20,985 nucleotides of DNA from Deltaproteobacteria bacterium (GTDB taxonomy: Bacteria > Myxococcota > UBA727 > JABDBI01), in assembly GCA_016764955.1 (NCBI GenBank), contig JAESQZ010000175.1, positions 1 through 20,985 on the forward strand, written 5' to 3'. Positions 13,870 to 20,679 of the stretch are shown here, piece by piece; positions within the stretch are counted from its first letter, which is position 1, and each line of letters starts with the position of its first letter. Position numbers and translations under genes: made by a program. The notes beneath the pieces were generated by a model. The model was not told the DNA's origin, did not search any database, and was given only the letters and a program-made list of their open reading frames with translations.

Positions 13870-15318
13870 ATGCAAGCACCAGATTGCCAAATGGTGATAA
13901 TGGGCGCCTCGGGCGACCTTACCAAACGTCTCTTACTGCCAGCTATCTGCAATCTAGGCGCTTCAGATTTACTGCCCAAAACTTTCTCGCTCATTGGCGT
14001 TGCGCGTACAGATTACAGCAATAAAGCCTTTGATGAGTATTTGGAAAAAAATCTAAACGAATTTGTCAAAGATTCAGAAGCCAAAAAATTTGGCAAAGTG
14101 CTGTTTAAAAATGCACATTTTGTGCAGGGCGACTTAAATGATCCAAAAACTTATAAAAAACTCAAAAGCGAGCTAGACCCAAAACGCAATCATCTATTTT
14201 ACATGGCTGTCCCCCCACAGTTCTTTTTGCCTATTATTCAGCAGCTGGGCAAAGCTGGCCTAGTTAAAGAAGATGAACATAGTGGACCGTTTAGACGCGT
14301 CGTCATTGAGAAACCCTTTGGTAGCGACTTAGACAGCGCAAAGAAACTCAATCGAGATATTTCTGAGATCCTACGTGAAGATCAAATTTTTCGAATTGAC
14401 CACTATCTTGGCAAAGAAACTGTACAAAATTTGCTCGCTTTTCGTTTCGCGAACGGCATCTTTGAGCCGATTTGGAATAGGAACTTTGTTGACCACATTC
14501 AAATTACAGTGGCAGAAAGTTTAGGCGTTGAAAAACGCGGCAATTACTATGAAACAGCGGGCGCCCTCAAAGATATGGTGCCCAATCATATTTGCCAACT
14601 TCTGAGTTACATTGCGATGGAGCCGCCTTTTTCGCTCAATGCAGATGCCGTTCGAGATGAAAAATCCAAGCTTTTGCGCTCTGTTCAATGTTTAAGGCCC
14701 GAAGATGTTTTACGTTATACCGTAAGGGGGCAGTACGAGGGTTATCGCGGTTCACCAGACGTAAGCCCAAACTCCAACGTCGAAACTTTTGTGGCTATGC
14801 GCATCATGATCGACAACTGGCGCTGGGCAGGGGTGCCCTTTTATATTCGAACAGGCAAAAAACTTCCTGTTCGAAATACTGAGATAGCCATTCAATTTAA
14901 AACACCGCCTTCGATGATGTTCACTGGCACCAAGGCAACCAACTTATCGCCCAACTTGTTGCTTGTTCATGTTCAACCTGAAGAGGGAATCTCGCTGCGC
15001 TTTGGCGCCAAAGTCCCAGGGCCAGTTGTAAAACTTGGTGATGTGAACATGACTTTTAAATACAAAGACTACTTTGGCTCTAGGCCAGGCACCGGCTATG
15101 AAACACTGCTTTACGACTGCATGATGGGCGATAGCACGCTCTTTCAACGCGCAGACATGGTCGAATCCGGCTGGCGCGTGGTACAGCCAGTGCTAGACGT
15201 TTGGAGAGCACTTAAACCAAGGCAGTTCCCTAACTATGAATCTGGAAGCTGGGGACCAGGTGAAACCAATCAACTTTTAGAAAGCGAAGGGCGCAAATGG
15301 CGAAATATACCCTCATAG
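13870..15318 (+). CDS. zwf: Glucose-6-phosphate 1-dehydrogenase
   Basis: A 482-residue enzyme oxidising glucose-6-P to 6-phosphogluconolactone with NAD(P)H production, the first step of the oxidative branch. IMGASGDLTKRLLLPAICNL (10-29) is the coenzyme-binding GASGDL motif, VIEKPFG (145-151) carries the conserved EKP, and RIDHYLGKE (175-183) is the active-site signature. Length is normal for bacterial enzymes. It sits 6 nt after gnd, and its last 22 nt overlap the start of pgl, so all four genes are probably one transcript. It appears intact. Confidence 0.96.
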   Translation: MQAPDCQMVIMGASGDLTKRLLLPAICNLGASDLLPKTFSLIGVARTDYSNKAFDEYLEKNLNEFVKDSEAKKFGKVLFKNAHFVQGDLNDPKTYKKLKSELDPKRNHLFYMAVPPQFFLPIIQQLGKAGLVKEDEHSGPFRRVVIEKPFGSDLDSAKKLNRDISEILREDQIFRIDHYLGKETVQNLLAFRFANGIFEPIWNRNFVDHIQITVAESLGVEKRGNYYETAGALKDMVPNHICQLLSYIAMEPPFSLNADAVRDEKSKLLRSVQCLRPEDVLRYTVRGQYEGYRGSPDVSPNSNVETFVAMRIMIDNWRWAGVPFYIRTGKKLPVRNTEIAIQFKTPPSMMFTGTKATNLSPNLLLVHVQPEEGISLRFGAKVPGPVVKLGDVNMTFKYKDYFGSRPGTGYETLLYDCMMGDSTLFQRADMVESGWRVVQPVLDVWRALKPRQFPNYESGSWGPGETNQLLESEGRKWRNIPS

Positions 15319-15965
15319 ACTTCCCTTCAGAAGACAAGTTCATCAAACATGCAGTTGCTGACTTCAAGGCGCTTAGCACCGAAGCCATCGCACAGCGCAA
15401 CCGATTCAACGTTGCTTTATCTGGCGGAAACACCCCAAAAGGCCTTTATGAAGCCCTTGCCAACGCTGAAATCAACTGGAACAAAATTCATATTTATATG
15501 GGTGATGAGCGTTATGTGGATGTCACTCACCCAGACAGCAACTATGGCATGTTTAAGCGCACGCTGCTTTCAAAAATCAAAATCCAAGAAGGCAATATTC
15601 ACCCGATTGAAACACACTTTCTGGATCCACATGAATCTGCGCGCCAATACGAAGAAGAACTTGGCAACATAACGCTCGATTTAGTTTATTTGGGCATTGG
15701 CGCTGATGGGCACACAGCCTCTTTGTTCCCCGGATCACTCATCCCAACTACTCAACAAGTGGCTGCATTTTTTGTGGCCAAATTGGGCAACTACCGAATC
15801 TCACTCCTGCCAGACCTCATCAATACAGCGCGTGAAATTCGCTTCTTAGTGTCAGGCACTTCCAAAAAGCCCATTTTGGATCACATCCTCCAAGAAGGTG
15901 AGCCGGCGATTAAATATCCCTGCCAACATATTAAAGGCTGTGAAATTTTAGCTTATGGGTTATAA
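15297..15965 (+). CDS. pgl: 6-phosphogluconolactonase
   Basis: A 222-residue DevB/SOL-type lactonase that hydrolyses 6-phosphogluconolactone to 6-phosphogluconate, completing the route between zwf and gnd. Motifs: VALSGGNTPKGLY around residues 39-51, IYMGDERYV, and LGIGADGHTASLFPG, all characteristic of the family. The ATG at 15297 lies within the end of zwf (22-nt overlap), preceded by GAAGGG. It closes the operon; a class-2 palindromic element starts one base after its stop and is a likely transcription end. Confidence 0.95.
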   Translation: MAKYTLIDFPSEDKFIKHAVADFKALSTEAIAQRNRFNVALSGGNTPKGLYEALANAEINWNKIHIYMGDERYVDVTHPDSNYGMFKRTLLSKIKIQEGNIHPIETHFLDPHESARQYEEELGNITLDLVYLGIGADGHTASLFPGSLIPTTQQVAAFFVAKLGNYRISLLPDLINTAREIRFLVSGTSKKPILDHILQEGEPAIKYPCQHIKGCEILAYGL

Positions 15966-15966
15966 T

Positions 15967-16079
15967 GTCATCCCGGCCTTGAGCCGGGATCCAGCAAGAG
16001 CTAAGCAATTCGTATTTATCAAAACTAACTCAATATTCCACTAACCATTGACTGGACCCCGGCTCAAGGCCGGGGTGAC
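15967..16079. repeat. Class-2 palindromic element (113 bp)
   Basis: GTCATCCCGGCCTTGAGCCG at the left and ACCCCGGCTCAAGGCCGGGG then TGAC at the right are approximate inverted copies of each other, each with an internal stem. The spacer differs from that of the copy at 5934. It lies between pgl and the secG promoter, where it could terminate the upstream operon. Confidence 0.85.
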
Positions 16080-16095
16080 AACAGACGCACATTAC

Positions 16096-16124
16096 TTGTG
16101 AAATTCTCGCCCCTAGGATATAAC
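16096..16124 (+). promoter_or_regulatory. Promoter of the secG-T3S operon
   Basis: TTGTGA (16096-16101) and TATAAC (16119-16124) are 17 bp apart. Seven bases follow before the ATG at 16132 and no Shine-Dalgarno is in the right place, so the transcript is predicted to be leaderless. Confidence 0.55.
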
Positions 16125-16131
16125 CTCCTGC

Positions 16132-16392
16132 ATGCAGACTTTCTTGGTTGTCCTTCAGGTGATCGTGGCTTTGTTTATGATTCTGGTTGTTTTGCTTCAG
16201 CCAGGAAACAGAGGTGGCTCAAGTGCAGCATTTGGCGGCGCTGGTTCTGACACGGCTTTTGGCGCGAGAGGTGCCAATACCCTTTTGGCAAAGCTCACCT
16301 TTGGAGCTGCGCTGCTGTTTATGGTTACCAACCTAGCGCTTTCGCTGATGTCATCGGGCGTATCTTCTGTGCTTGATAAAGTAGTGAACTAG
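16132..16392 (+). CDS. secG: Preprotein translocase subunit SecG
   Basis: An 86-residue inner-membrane protein, the small accessory subunit of the SecYEG translocon. Two hydrophobic segments (about residues 3-21 and 53-73) flank the conserved cytoplasmic loop VLLQPGNRGGSSAAFGGAGS followed by DTAFGARG. Length and topology are typical. It is the first gene after a clear promoter, and the SctQ-like gene begins 3 nt after its stop, so a housekeeping translocase subunit is apparently co-transcribed with the type III secretion genes. Confidence 0.92.
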   Translation: MQTFLVVLQVIVALFMILVVLLQPGNRGGSSAAFGGAGSDTAFGARGANTLLAKLTFGAALLFMVTNLALSLMSSGVSSVLDKVVN

Positions 16393-16395
16393 CCC

Positions 16396-17277
16396 ATGGT
16401 GCTGGATCTTCCCAAGTTAAGTAAAGAAGACGTTCGCTTCTTAGACTTTTTGTCGGCTTGTTCAGGGTTTAAAGAACGAGCACTTGCTTGGGTTCAGCCC
16501 GCTGCCAAAACACTTTCTGATATTATTGGTGAGCCTTGCCAAATTGAGTTCAAACGCGTTTCCCAAGAACAGAGTCCAGAAATCACGGGCACACTCTGGC
16601 CAGCTGCTTTTCCCCCTCAAGAGGGTTTATTTTGGATCGAAACAGATACCAACGTGATTCAAGATTGCATCCATAAAATGCTCGACCACAAGGCTGACTC
16701 CAATGACCCAAAAATGTCTGACCTAGAGCGTGGCGCAGGGCTTTATCTTCTTGCTCGTGTTTTCCACAGCACCAAAGAGTCTTTTCAACTCAGTGATACA
16801 AAAGACCAGCCTCAAAGCCCCTTGGTCTGTATTTCGTTGAGTTTTCAAGTTGGCGAGCAAAATTCTTTCTTGCGCATTTGGGTTTCAAACGAGCTTTTTG
16901 AGTCTATTGTTACTCAAAGCAAGCCTTCTGAAGAAACCATTCGCCAGCAAAGCGTGGCCAGAACCTCCTGGGCTAAAGTGCCTTTAAGCATTCAGCTTGC
17001 TAGCTTGAATCTCAGCCAAGAAGATTTTCATGGCCTAGAGCCTGGCGATATTATTTTACTCGAAGAATCAGCCCTGCAATTTGACAATAAAACGCTCAGC
17101 GGCTCCATTGATGCCACACTCGGCGCTCCGGCATTTAGAAAATTAAGTGGTGCTCTGTCTCTTGGAGAGTCCGGCCAGTATGCTCTTTCTCTTCAAGACA
17201 CTGACTTGCAAGAGGCACCTGTAGAGGAAGCGCCCCCTGCCGAAGAGGCACCTGAAAATAAAGAGGAACCATCATGA
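16396..17277 (+). CDS. SctQ/FliM-like C-ring protein with one SpoA domain
   Basis: A 293-residue protein predicted to belong to the cytoplasmic sorting platform (C-ring) of a type III secretion system. Residues about 190-265 (ARTSWAKVPLSIQLASLNLS onward, with GLEPGDIILLEES) fit a SpoA domain. The region before it is poorly conserved, as is usual in SctQ. The C-terminus is an acidic Glu/Pro/Ala-rich tail (from about 270) that probably links flexibly to a partner. The second SpoA domain is not in this protein but in the next gene, with which it overlaps by ATGA. FliM is less likely: I see no CheC-like or N-terminal CheY-binding motif. Identification rests on position and the SpoA pattern. Confidence 0.65.
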   Translation: MVLDLPKLSKEDVRFLDFLSACSGFKERALAWVQPAAKTLSDIIGEPCQIEFKRVSQEQSPEITGTLWPAAFPPQEGLFWIETDTNVIQDCIHKMLDHKADSNDPKMSDLERGAGLYLLARVFHSTKESFQLSDTKDQPQSPLVCISLSFQVGEQNSFLRIWVSNELFESIVTQSKPSEETIRQQSVARTSWAKVPLSIQLASLNLSQEDFHGLEPGDIILLEESALQFDNKTLSGSIDATLGAPAFRKLSGALSLGESGQYALSLQDTDLQEAPVEEAPPAEEAPENKEEPS

Positions 17278-17507
17278 CCGAAAGTGTCAAATCGAACGTT
17301 GAAATTCCACTCATCGTTGAATTAAGCCGACTCCCCATGACTCTCGAAAAAATCGGCGAGCTTACCCAAGGTCAGGTCATTGAGTTAGCTCAAAAACCAG
17401 GCGACCCCGTTGAGTTAATCGTCAGTGATAAAAGCATTGGCCAGGGTGAGTTGGTCGAGGTTGAAGGCAAACTGGGGGTTAAGGTGCTCTCCTTACTTGG
17501 CTCATGA
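17274..17507 (+). CDS. FliN/SctQ C-terminal SpoA-domain protein
   Basis: A 77-residue stand-alone SpoA domain: EIPLIVELSRLPMTLEKIGE, then LTQGQVIELAQKPGDPVELIV, GQGELVEVEGKLGVKVLSL. This is the pattern of FliN and of the C-terminal domain of SctQ, which dimerises in the cytoplasmic C-ring. Its ATG overlaps the SctQ-like stop and its own stop overlaps the FliO-like ATG, so the three are tightly coupled. Having it as a separate gene rather than an internal translation product of sctQ is flagellar-like, although some injectisomes also have split SctQ. Confidence 0.8.
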   Translation: MTESVKSNVEIPLIVELSRLPMTLEKIGELTQGQVIELAQKPGDPVELIVSDKSIGQGELVEVEGKLGVKVLSLLGS

Positions 17508-17773
17508 CCATGGAAATGTTCTGGGCCTTTTTGCAAATCACAGCGATGCTTGCTGCTGTGGTTTTGTTGGCCTATTTGGTGCTTCACAAAGGCCTTGGCA
17601 AGCTTCTTGCCAGGCACCAAACCACTCAAAGCATGGCGGTAAAAGAACGCTTATCACTTGAGCCTCGACGCAGTTTATACCTGGTTGACATCAAGGGCCG
17701 GAATTTTGTTCTCGCTGGCAGTGAAAATGGTGTATCAGTTGTTTGTGAACTGGATGAAAAACCTTCCTCTTAA
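17504..17773 (+). CDS. FliO-like membrane protein
   Basis: An 89-residue protein with one membrane helix near the N-terminus (about residues 6-29) and a small cytoplasmic domain with the FliO-type motif KERLSLEPRRSLYLVDIKGR followed by FVLAGSENGVSVVCEL. In flagella FliO assists assembly of the FliP-FliR export gate. It overlaps the preceding FliN-like gene by ATGA and the following sctR gene by 20 nt. FliO has no standard counterpart in virulence injectisomes, so its presence in front of SctR/S genes is unusual. An in-frame ATG at 17510 is an alternative start. Confidence 0.7.
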   Translation: MTMEMFWAFLQITAMLAAVVLLAYLVLHKGLGKLLARHQTTQSMAVKERLSLEPRRSLYLVDIKGRNFVLAGSENGVSVVCELDEKPSS

Positions 17774-18527
17774 GCTTTTTCTGCTTCTCGTCGCTAATGG
17801 CGCCTTTGCACAATCTGCCAATCTTAAAGATCTGACTGACTTAGCATCGGGCGGCGGTATCAGTTCACGGCCGCTCTTGTTGATGATTGGCATCGTGGCC
17901 ATATCACTCTTGCCTTTTGTGGGCATGTTGGTGACGAGCTTTGTGAAAATAGCCGTGGTGCTTTCGATTACGCGCCAGGCTGTTGGCATGCAGCAGGCGC
18001 CACCGACAACGGTTATTACTGGCCTTTCTATCCTGCTCACCATTTATGTGATGCAGCCTGTTGGGCTTCATATTTATGAAAATGCCGAAAAGTTCATGAA
18101 ACATCAAAGCCAAGAGTTTTTTGATAAGGCTAACGTTGATGTTTTGATCAAGGCAGTTGTTGCCGCAGAAGAACCCATTAAAAAATTCCTCAGAACTCAG
18201 GCGACCGATAAAAACTTGCAACTCTTCTATAGTATCGCGCACAAAATTCGCTCAGAAGAACATCGCAAAGATCTCTCAATAGATGATTATATCATCCTCA
18301 TACCAGCCTTTGTGATTTCGGAGTTAACCAAAGCTTTTCAGATTGGCTTTATGATCTTTTTGCCATTTATGGTCATTGATATGGCCGTGGCGAATATTCT
18401 GATGGCCTTAGGCATGCAGATGTTAGCGCCAACGATGATCAGTTTGCCCTTTAAGCTGCTCTTGTTTGTGATGGTGGATGGCTGGTATCTAATTGCTAAG
18501 GGACTTATACTGGGGTATCACACATGA
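17754..18527 (+). CDS. sctR: Type III secretion export-gate protein SctR (FliP family)
   Basis: A 257-residue inner-membrane protein of the export gate. It has several hydrophobic helices and the family segments SITRQAVGMQQAPPTTVITG and SELTKAFQIGFMIFLPFMVI. The C-terminal VANILMALGMQM plus MISLPFKLLLFVMVDGW resembles SctR more than FliP. The ATG at 17754 gives a plausible cleavable signal peptide (MKNLPLKLFLLLVANGAFAQ), a feature usual in FliP but not in SctR. The longer in-frame ORF from 17658 runs through the FliO-like gene and is not supported. The start overlaps the FliO-like gene and the stop overlaps sctS (ATGA). Injectisome assignment is by sequence flavour; a flagellar origin is not excluded. 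Confidence 0.85.
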   Translation: MKNLPLKLFLLLVANGAFAQSANLKDLTDLASGGGISSRPLLLMIGIVAISLLPFVGMLVTSFVKIAVVLSITRQAVGMQQAPPTTVITGLSILLTIYVMQPVGLHIYENAEKFMKHQSQEFFDKANVDVLIKAVVAAEEPIKKFLRTQATDKNLQLFYSIAHKIRSEEHRKDLSIDDYIILIPAFVISELTKAFQIGFMIFLPFMVIDMAVANILMALGMQMLAPTMISLPFKLLLFVMVDGWYLIAKGLILGYHT

Positions 18528-18799
18528 ATGTCACTTCTTATATTACGCAAATCACCGGTGAAGCCATTTTGCTCACCATCTTGGTTTCAGCACCATCGAT
18601 TATTGCAAGTTTGGTGATTGGTTTATCTGTTGCACTTTTTTCAGCCACCACACAGATTCAAGAACAAACTTTGAGCTTTGCGCCAAAAATGGTCTTTATT
18701 TACTTAGCCATCGTAGTTTCTGGAGGTTGGGTTGGTGGGCTCATGTTCAAGTTTGGCAGTAAATGCTTCGGCGAGTTCTACCTGATAAAGCTGGGGTAG
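18524..18799 (+). CDS. sctS: Type III secretion export-gate protein SctS (FliQ family)
   Basis: A 91-residue inner-membrane protein with two hydrophobic hairpin helices and the diagnostic loop TQIQEQTLSFAPK (about residues 45-57). The QEQT form is typical of injectisome SctS, whereas FliQ usually has NEMT. SctS packs with SctR and SctT to form the secretion gate. It overlaps the sctR stop by ATGA. Its stop is followed by 120 bp that contain a class-1 palindromic element before sctT. Confidence 0.88.
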   Translation: MNVTSYITQITGEAILLTILVSAPSIIASLVIGLSVALFSATTQIQEQTLSFAPKMVFIYLAIVVSGGWVGGLMFKFGSKCFGEFYLIKLG

Positions 18800-18825
18800 G
18801 GCTTTATGTTACTGTCAGGCCCACC

Positions 18826-18902
18826 TTGTCATGCCAGCGAAGGCTGGCATCCAGCTTTACCATTAGCCCTATTCTGGATACCAGCCTTCGCTGGTATGAC
18901 AA
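18826..18902. repeat. Class-1 palindromic element between sctS and sctT
   Basis: TTGTCAT...ATGACAA outer arms with GCCAGCGAAGGCTGGCATCC on the left and CCAGCCTTCGCTGGTA on the right; 77 bp. It separates two genes that are otherwise adjacent in type III systems, breaking the run of ATGA couplings seen upstream. Confidence 0.85.
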
Positions 18903-18919
18903 TATGAGAGCTTTTAGTT

Positions 18920-19747
18920 ATGGATAATTTCATTAACCACCTCATCAAGGTCCTCTCTGAGGAATTTGGTCAGGGGCACGCGCTCATTCTCTTTTCGCTC
19001 ATTGCAGCAAGGATGATGACACTGGTAAGCCTAGTGCCTTTTTTGGGTTCTAGAAATGCGCCGGGCCCGGTTAAAATGGGCGTTGGCTTGATGCTCGCTG
19101 GCCTTATGTGGCCCATTGCCACCGCTCAAGTCGACGCCAATATCCCTTTAAGTCTTGCTCCTTACTTGCTCATGATCATGAAAGAGGTTTTTGTCGGCTT
19201 TACCATTGGCTTTGTCACTGCCCAAGTGTTTTATGCCGTTGAAATGGCTGGCCAAGCCATCGACATCGTGCGCGCGACCAACCAAGTCATGCTCATCGTC
19301 CCGGAAATCACTGACAGAAGCTCGCCCTACGGAGACATATACTACCAAGTCGCTTTGATTTTATTTTTGGCCTCAGGCTTTCATGGGATCTTTTTCGATG
19401 GAATCGTACAAAGCTTTATCTCTGTGCCCATCACTGAGTTTCCCAAATTTAGTGCTGGCTCTGCACATTTTTATCAAGAATTTATGATGCTGGCCGCCGA
19501 GATCTTTCGAATCGCCATCACACTGGCGCTACCGATTATTGCGGTCTGCATCATGATCAATCTATCTTTCGGGTTGATTAACCGCATCGCCCCTCAAATC
19601 AACGCTTACTTCCTCTCCATGCCCGCCCTTGCTACGGGCGGTATGGCCATCTCACTCTTCGCGCTTTCCATGACTTTTTCGCAGTTTGAGTACTTCTCAG
19701 CGAAGCTCATGGGCACTTACATGAAGATAATTTTGTTGATGGGGTGA
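18920..19747 (+). CDS. sctT: Type III secretion export-gate protein SctT (FliR family)
   Basis: A 275-residue multi-helix inner-membrane protein. MMTLVSLVPFLGSRNAPGPVK (residues 33-53), KEVFVGFTIGFVTAQVFYAV and the GQAIDIVR segment are the standard first half of SctT/FliR, and FGLINRIAPQINAYFLSMP is the conserved late segment. With SctR and SctS it forms the export gate in the inner membrane. Only GAGAG-like bases precede the ATG at 18920, so the Shine-Dalgarno is weak, and a repeat upstream may affect its expression. No sctU/flhB, ATPase or needle gene follows in the window; beyond the stop the region turns into decayed and mobile sequence. Confidence 0.9.
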   Translation: MDNFINHLIKVLSEEFGQGHALILFSLIAARMMTLVSLVPFLGSRNAPGPVKMGVGLMLAGLMWPIATAQVDANIPLSLAPYLLMIMKEVFVGFTIGFVTAQVFYAVEMAGQAIDIVRATNQVMLIVPEITDRSSPYGDIYYQVALILFLASGFHGIFFDGIVQSFISVPITEFPKFSAGSAHFYQEFMMLAAEIFRIAITLALPIIAVCIMINLSFGLINRIAPQINAYFLSMPALATGGMAISLFALSMTFSQFEYFSAKLMGTYMKIILLMG

Positions 19748-19768
19748 TCGAGACATCACCTCAATAGT

Positions 19769-20089
19769 CTATAGGCCGGCCTTGTTCGCATGCGGTGTTC
19801 TAAATTTTCTGGCGGTGGCGCTTTTGGGTAGGGCACGCCAAACTTGAATCAAATACAAATTATCAAACATGAGGCGCCAAAATTTGGTTTGGTGCTCAAC
19901 ATGGCGAATTTTATGCGTGGCTTCTGGGAAGTGTTTTTCCCAATCAAAGTCCTCGGGGAAATTATAGCGAAATATATTCCGGCAGTTGTCGAGGTAAAAT
20001 TTGGCTTGTTCGCAGAGGGGTTTTTCCTCCCCCTTTGGAAAAGATACCGTCTTGCAGGTCAATAGCTTATTGATGTGCGAGCCGGGCAT
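19769..20089 (-). pseudogene. Broken copy of the HTH protein C-terminal module
   Basis: The minus-strand stretch 20017-19844 encodes AKFYLDNCRNIFRYNFPEDF and on to KFWRLMFDNLYLIQ, nearly the same as residues 158-215 of the HTH protein at 9531. The HTH domain itself is absent: upstream of the module the frame runs into the antitoxin gene in another frame, and the earliest sensible ATG is at 20089. Downstream the two copies diverge, apart from a short AGGCCGGC-containing stretch near 19775. This is either a fragment of a duplicated gene or a small free-standing module; I favour a remnant. No function known. Confidence 0.55.
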
Positions 20090-20342
20090 CTGCGAATTTG
20101 TGCAGGATGCTGGCAATAAGGGTCTGGTAAGGTAATCCTTCATGCACGGCAATTTGCTTAATTCGATCTAAATCATAGTGGGACACTCTAATATTAATAC
20201 GCGCTTCTTTCTTCATGAACTTCGCTGCTGCTTTTTCAAGTATTTCTTTTTGTTCATCCAGATTCTCGACAGTTTTCCATTCACCTTTTTCAAAAGAATC
20301 AACTAATTCCTGTTCCTCAGCATCAAGCTTGAATCTTTTCAT
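20067..20342 (-). CDS. CopG/BrnA-like antitoxin
   Basis: A 91-residue protein. The C-terminal half ARINIRVSHYDLDRIKQIAV then HEGLPYQTLIASILHKF is a ribbon-helix-helix DNA-binding pattern; the N-terminal half is acidic (LDAEEQELVDSFEKGEWKTV) and probably binds the toxin. It is the second gene of the pair, toxin-first as in brnTA. Its ATG overlaps the toxin stop (ATGA at 20342-20339), and AGGAG lies about 8 nt upstream of the ATG inside the toxin gene, so it is expected to be made efficiently from the toxin mRNA and to repress the shared promoter. Confidence 0.82.
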   Translation of the reverse strand: MKRFKLDAEEQELVDSFEKGEWKTVENLDEQKEILEKAAAKFMKKEARINIRVSHYDLDRIKQIAVHEGLPYQTLIASILHKFADARLAHQ

Positions 20343-20635
20343 TTTTTTTCTCCTCGTGAACCTAGATAAATCGCTGTGGCCTTACGGCTTGGAATAATCG
20401 TTTTCAAAAAAGCTTTGCCATTTTTAACAATGAAAGGGACCATGTAAGCATAGCCATCTATGTTTACTGTACAAATCATTTGATGTGGATACTTTTTAGT
20501 GTTTGAATGTTTACTCACATCCGAAATATGATCTTTATCCAGAAAATGTATTATTTCTTCAAATGAGATGCCGCGTTCTCTTTTGAGTTTCCTGCTCTTT
20601 TCGGGATCAAAATCATAAACTAGATCTTGCATCAT
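20339..20635 (-). CDS. BrnT-like toxin
   Basis: A 98-residue protein resembling BrnT-type ribonuclease toxins. It has the N-terminal YDFDPEKSRKLKRERGISFE, a central strand-rich part (MICTVNIDGYAYMVPFIV) and the C-terminal KTIIPSRKATAIYLG, equivalent to the conserved RxxSxRKAxxxE/Y end of the family. BrnT toxins fold like RelE nucleases and cleave RNA. It precedes its antitoxin, as brnT does. The ATG at 20635 lies 6 nt after a -10-like hexamer without a Shine-Dalgarno; a second ATG follows immediately. It looks intact. Assignment to BrnT is by motif and gene order; a related RelE-fold family is possible. Confidence 0.75.
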   Translation of the reverse strand: MMQDLVYDFDPEKSRKLKRERGISFEEIIHFLDKDHISDVSKHSNTKKYPHQMICTVNIDGYAYMVPFIVKNGKAFLKTIIPSRKATAIYLGSRGEKK

Positions 20636-20641
20636 GGGTTA

Positions 20642-20670
20642 ACCGTATGTCAATGTGTGCCTTTTGTCAA
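20642..20670 (-). promoter_or_regulatory. Putative promoter of the BrnT/CopG-like TA pair
   Basis: On the minus strand a perfect TTGACA (20670-20665) is followed after 17 bp by TACGGT (20647-20642), then 6 nt to the ATG at 20635. A second TTGACA lies at 20653-20648, so the two TTGAC boxes, 17 bp apart, could also be operator half-sites. The -10 is weak. No Shine-Dalgarno is visible. Confidence 0.45.
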
Positions 20671-20679
20671 TCTATTTAA

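Noticed and set aside
17658..17753. Longer N-terminus for SctR starting at 17658
   Set aside because: It would lie wholly inside the FliO-like gene in another frame; the ATG at 17754 gives a sensible signal peptide and normal length.
4825..18902. The dispersed palindromic repeats as a CRISPR array
   Set aside because: Copies are kilobases apart, in pairs of inverted halves, with no regular spacers and no cas genes.
16396..19747. Reading the export genes as a flagellar fliMNOPQR cluster
   Set aside because: Gene order and FliO fit flagella, but the TQIQEQT loop of the FliQ-family protein and the VANILMALGMQM end of the FliP-family protein favour an injectisome; kept as a finding rather than the call.
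19748..19800. GGCCGGCC palindrome after sctT as a terminator
   Set aside because: The stem is short and no T-run follows; it also belongs to the end of the duplicated module region.
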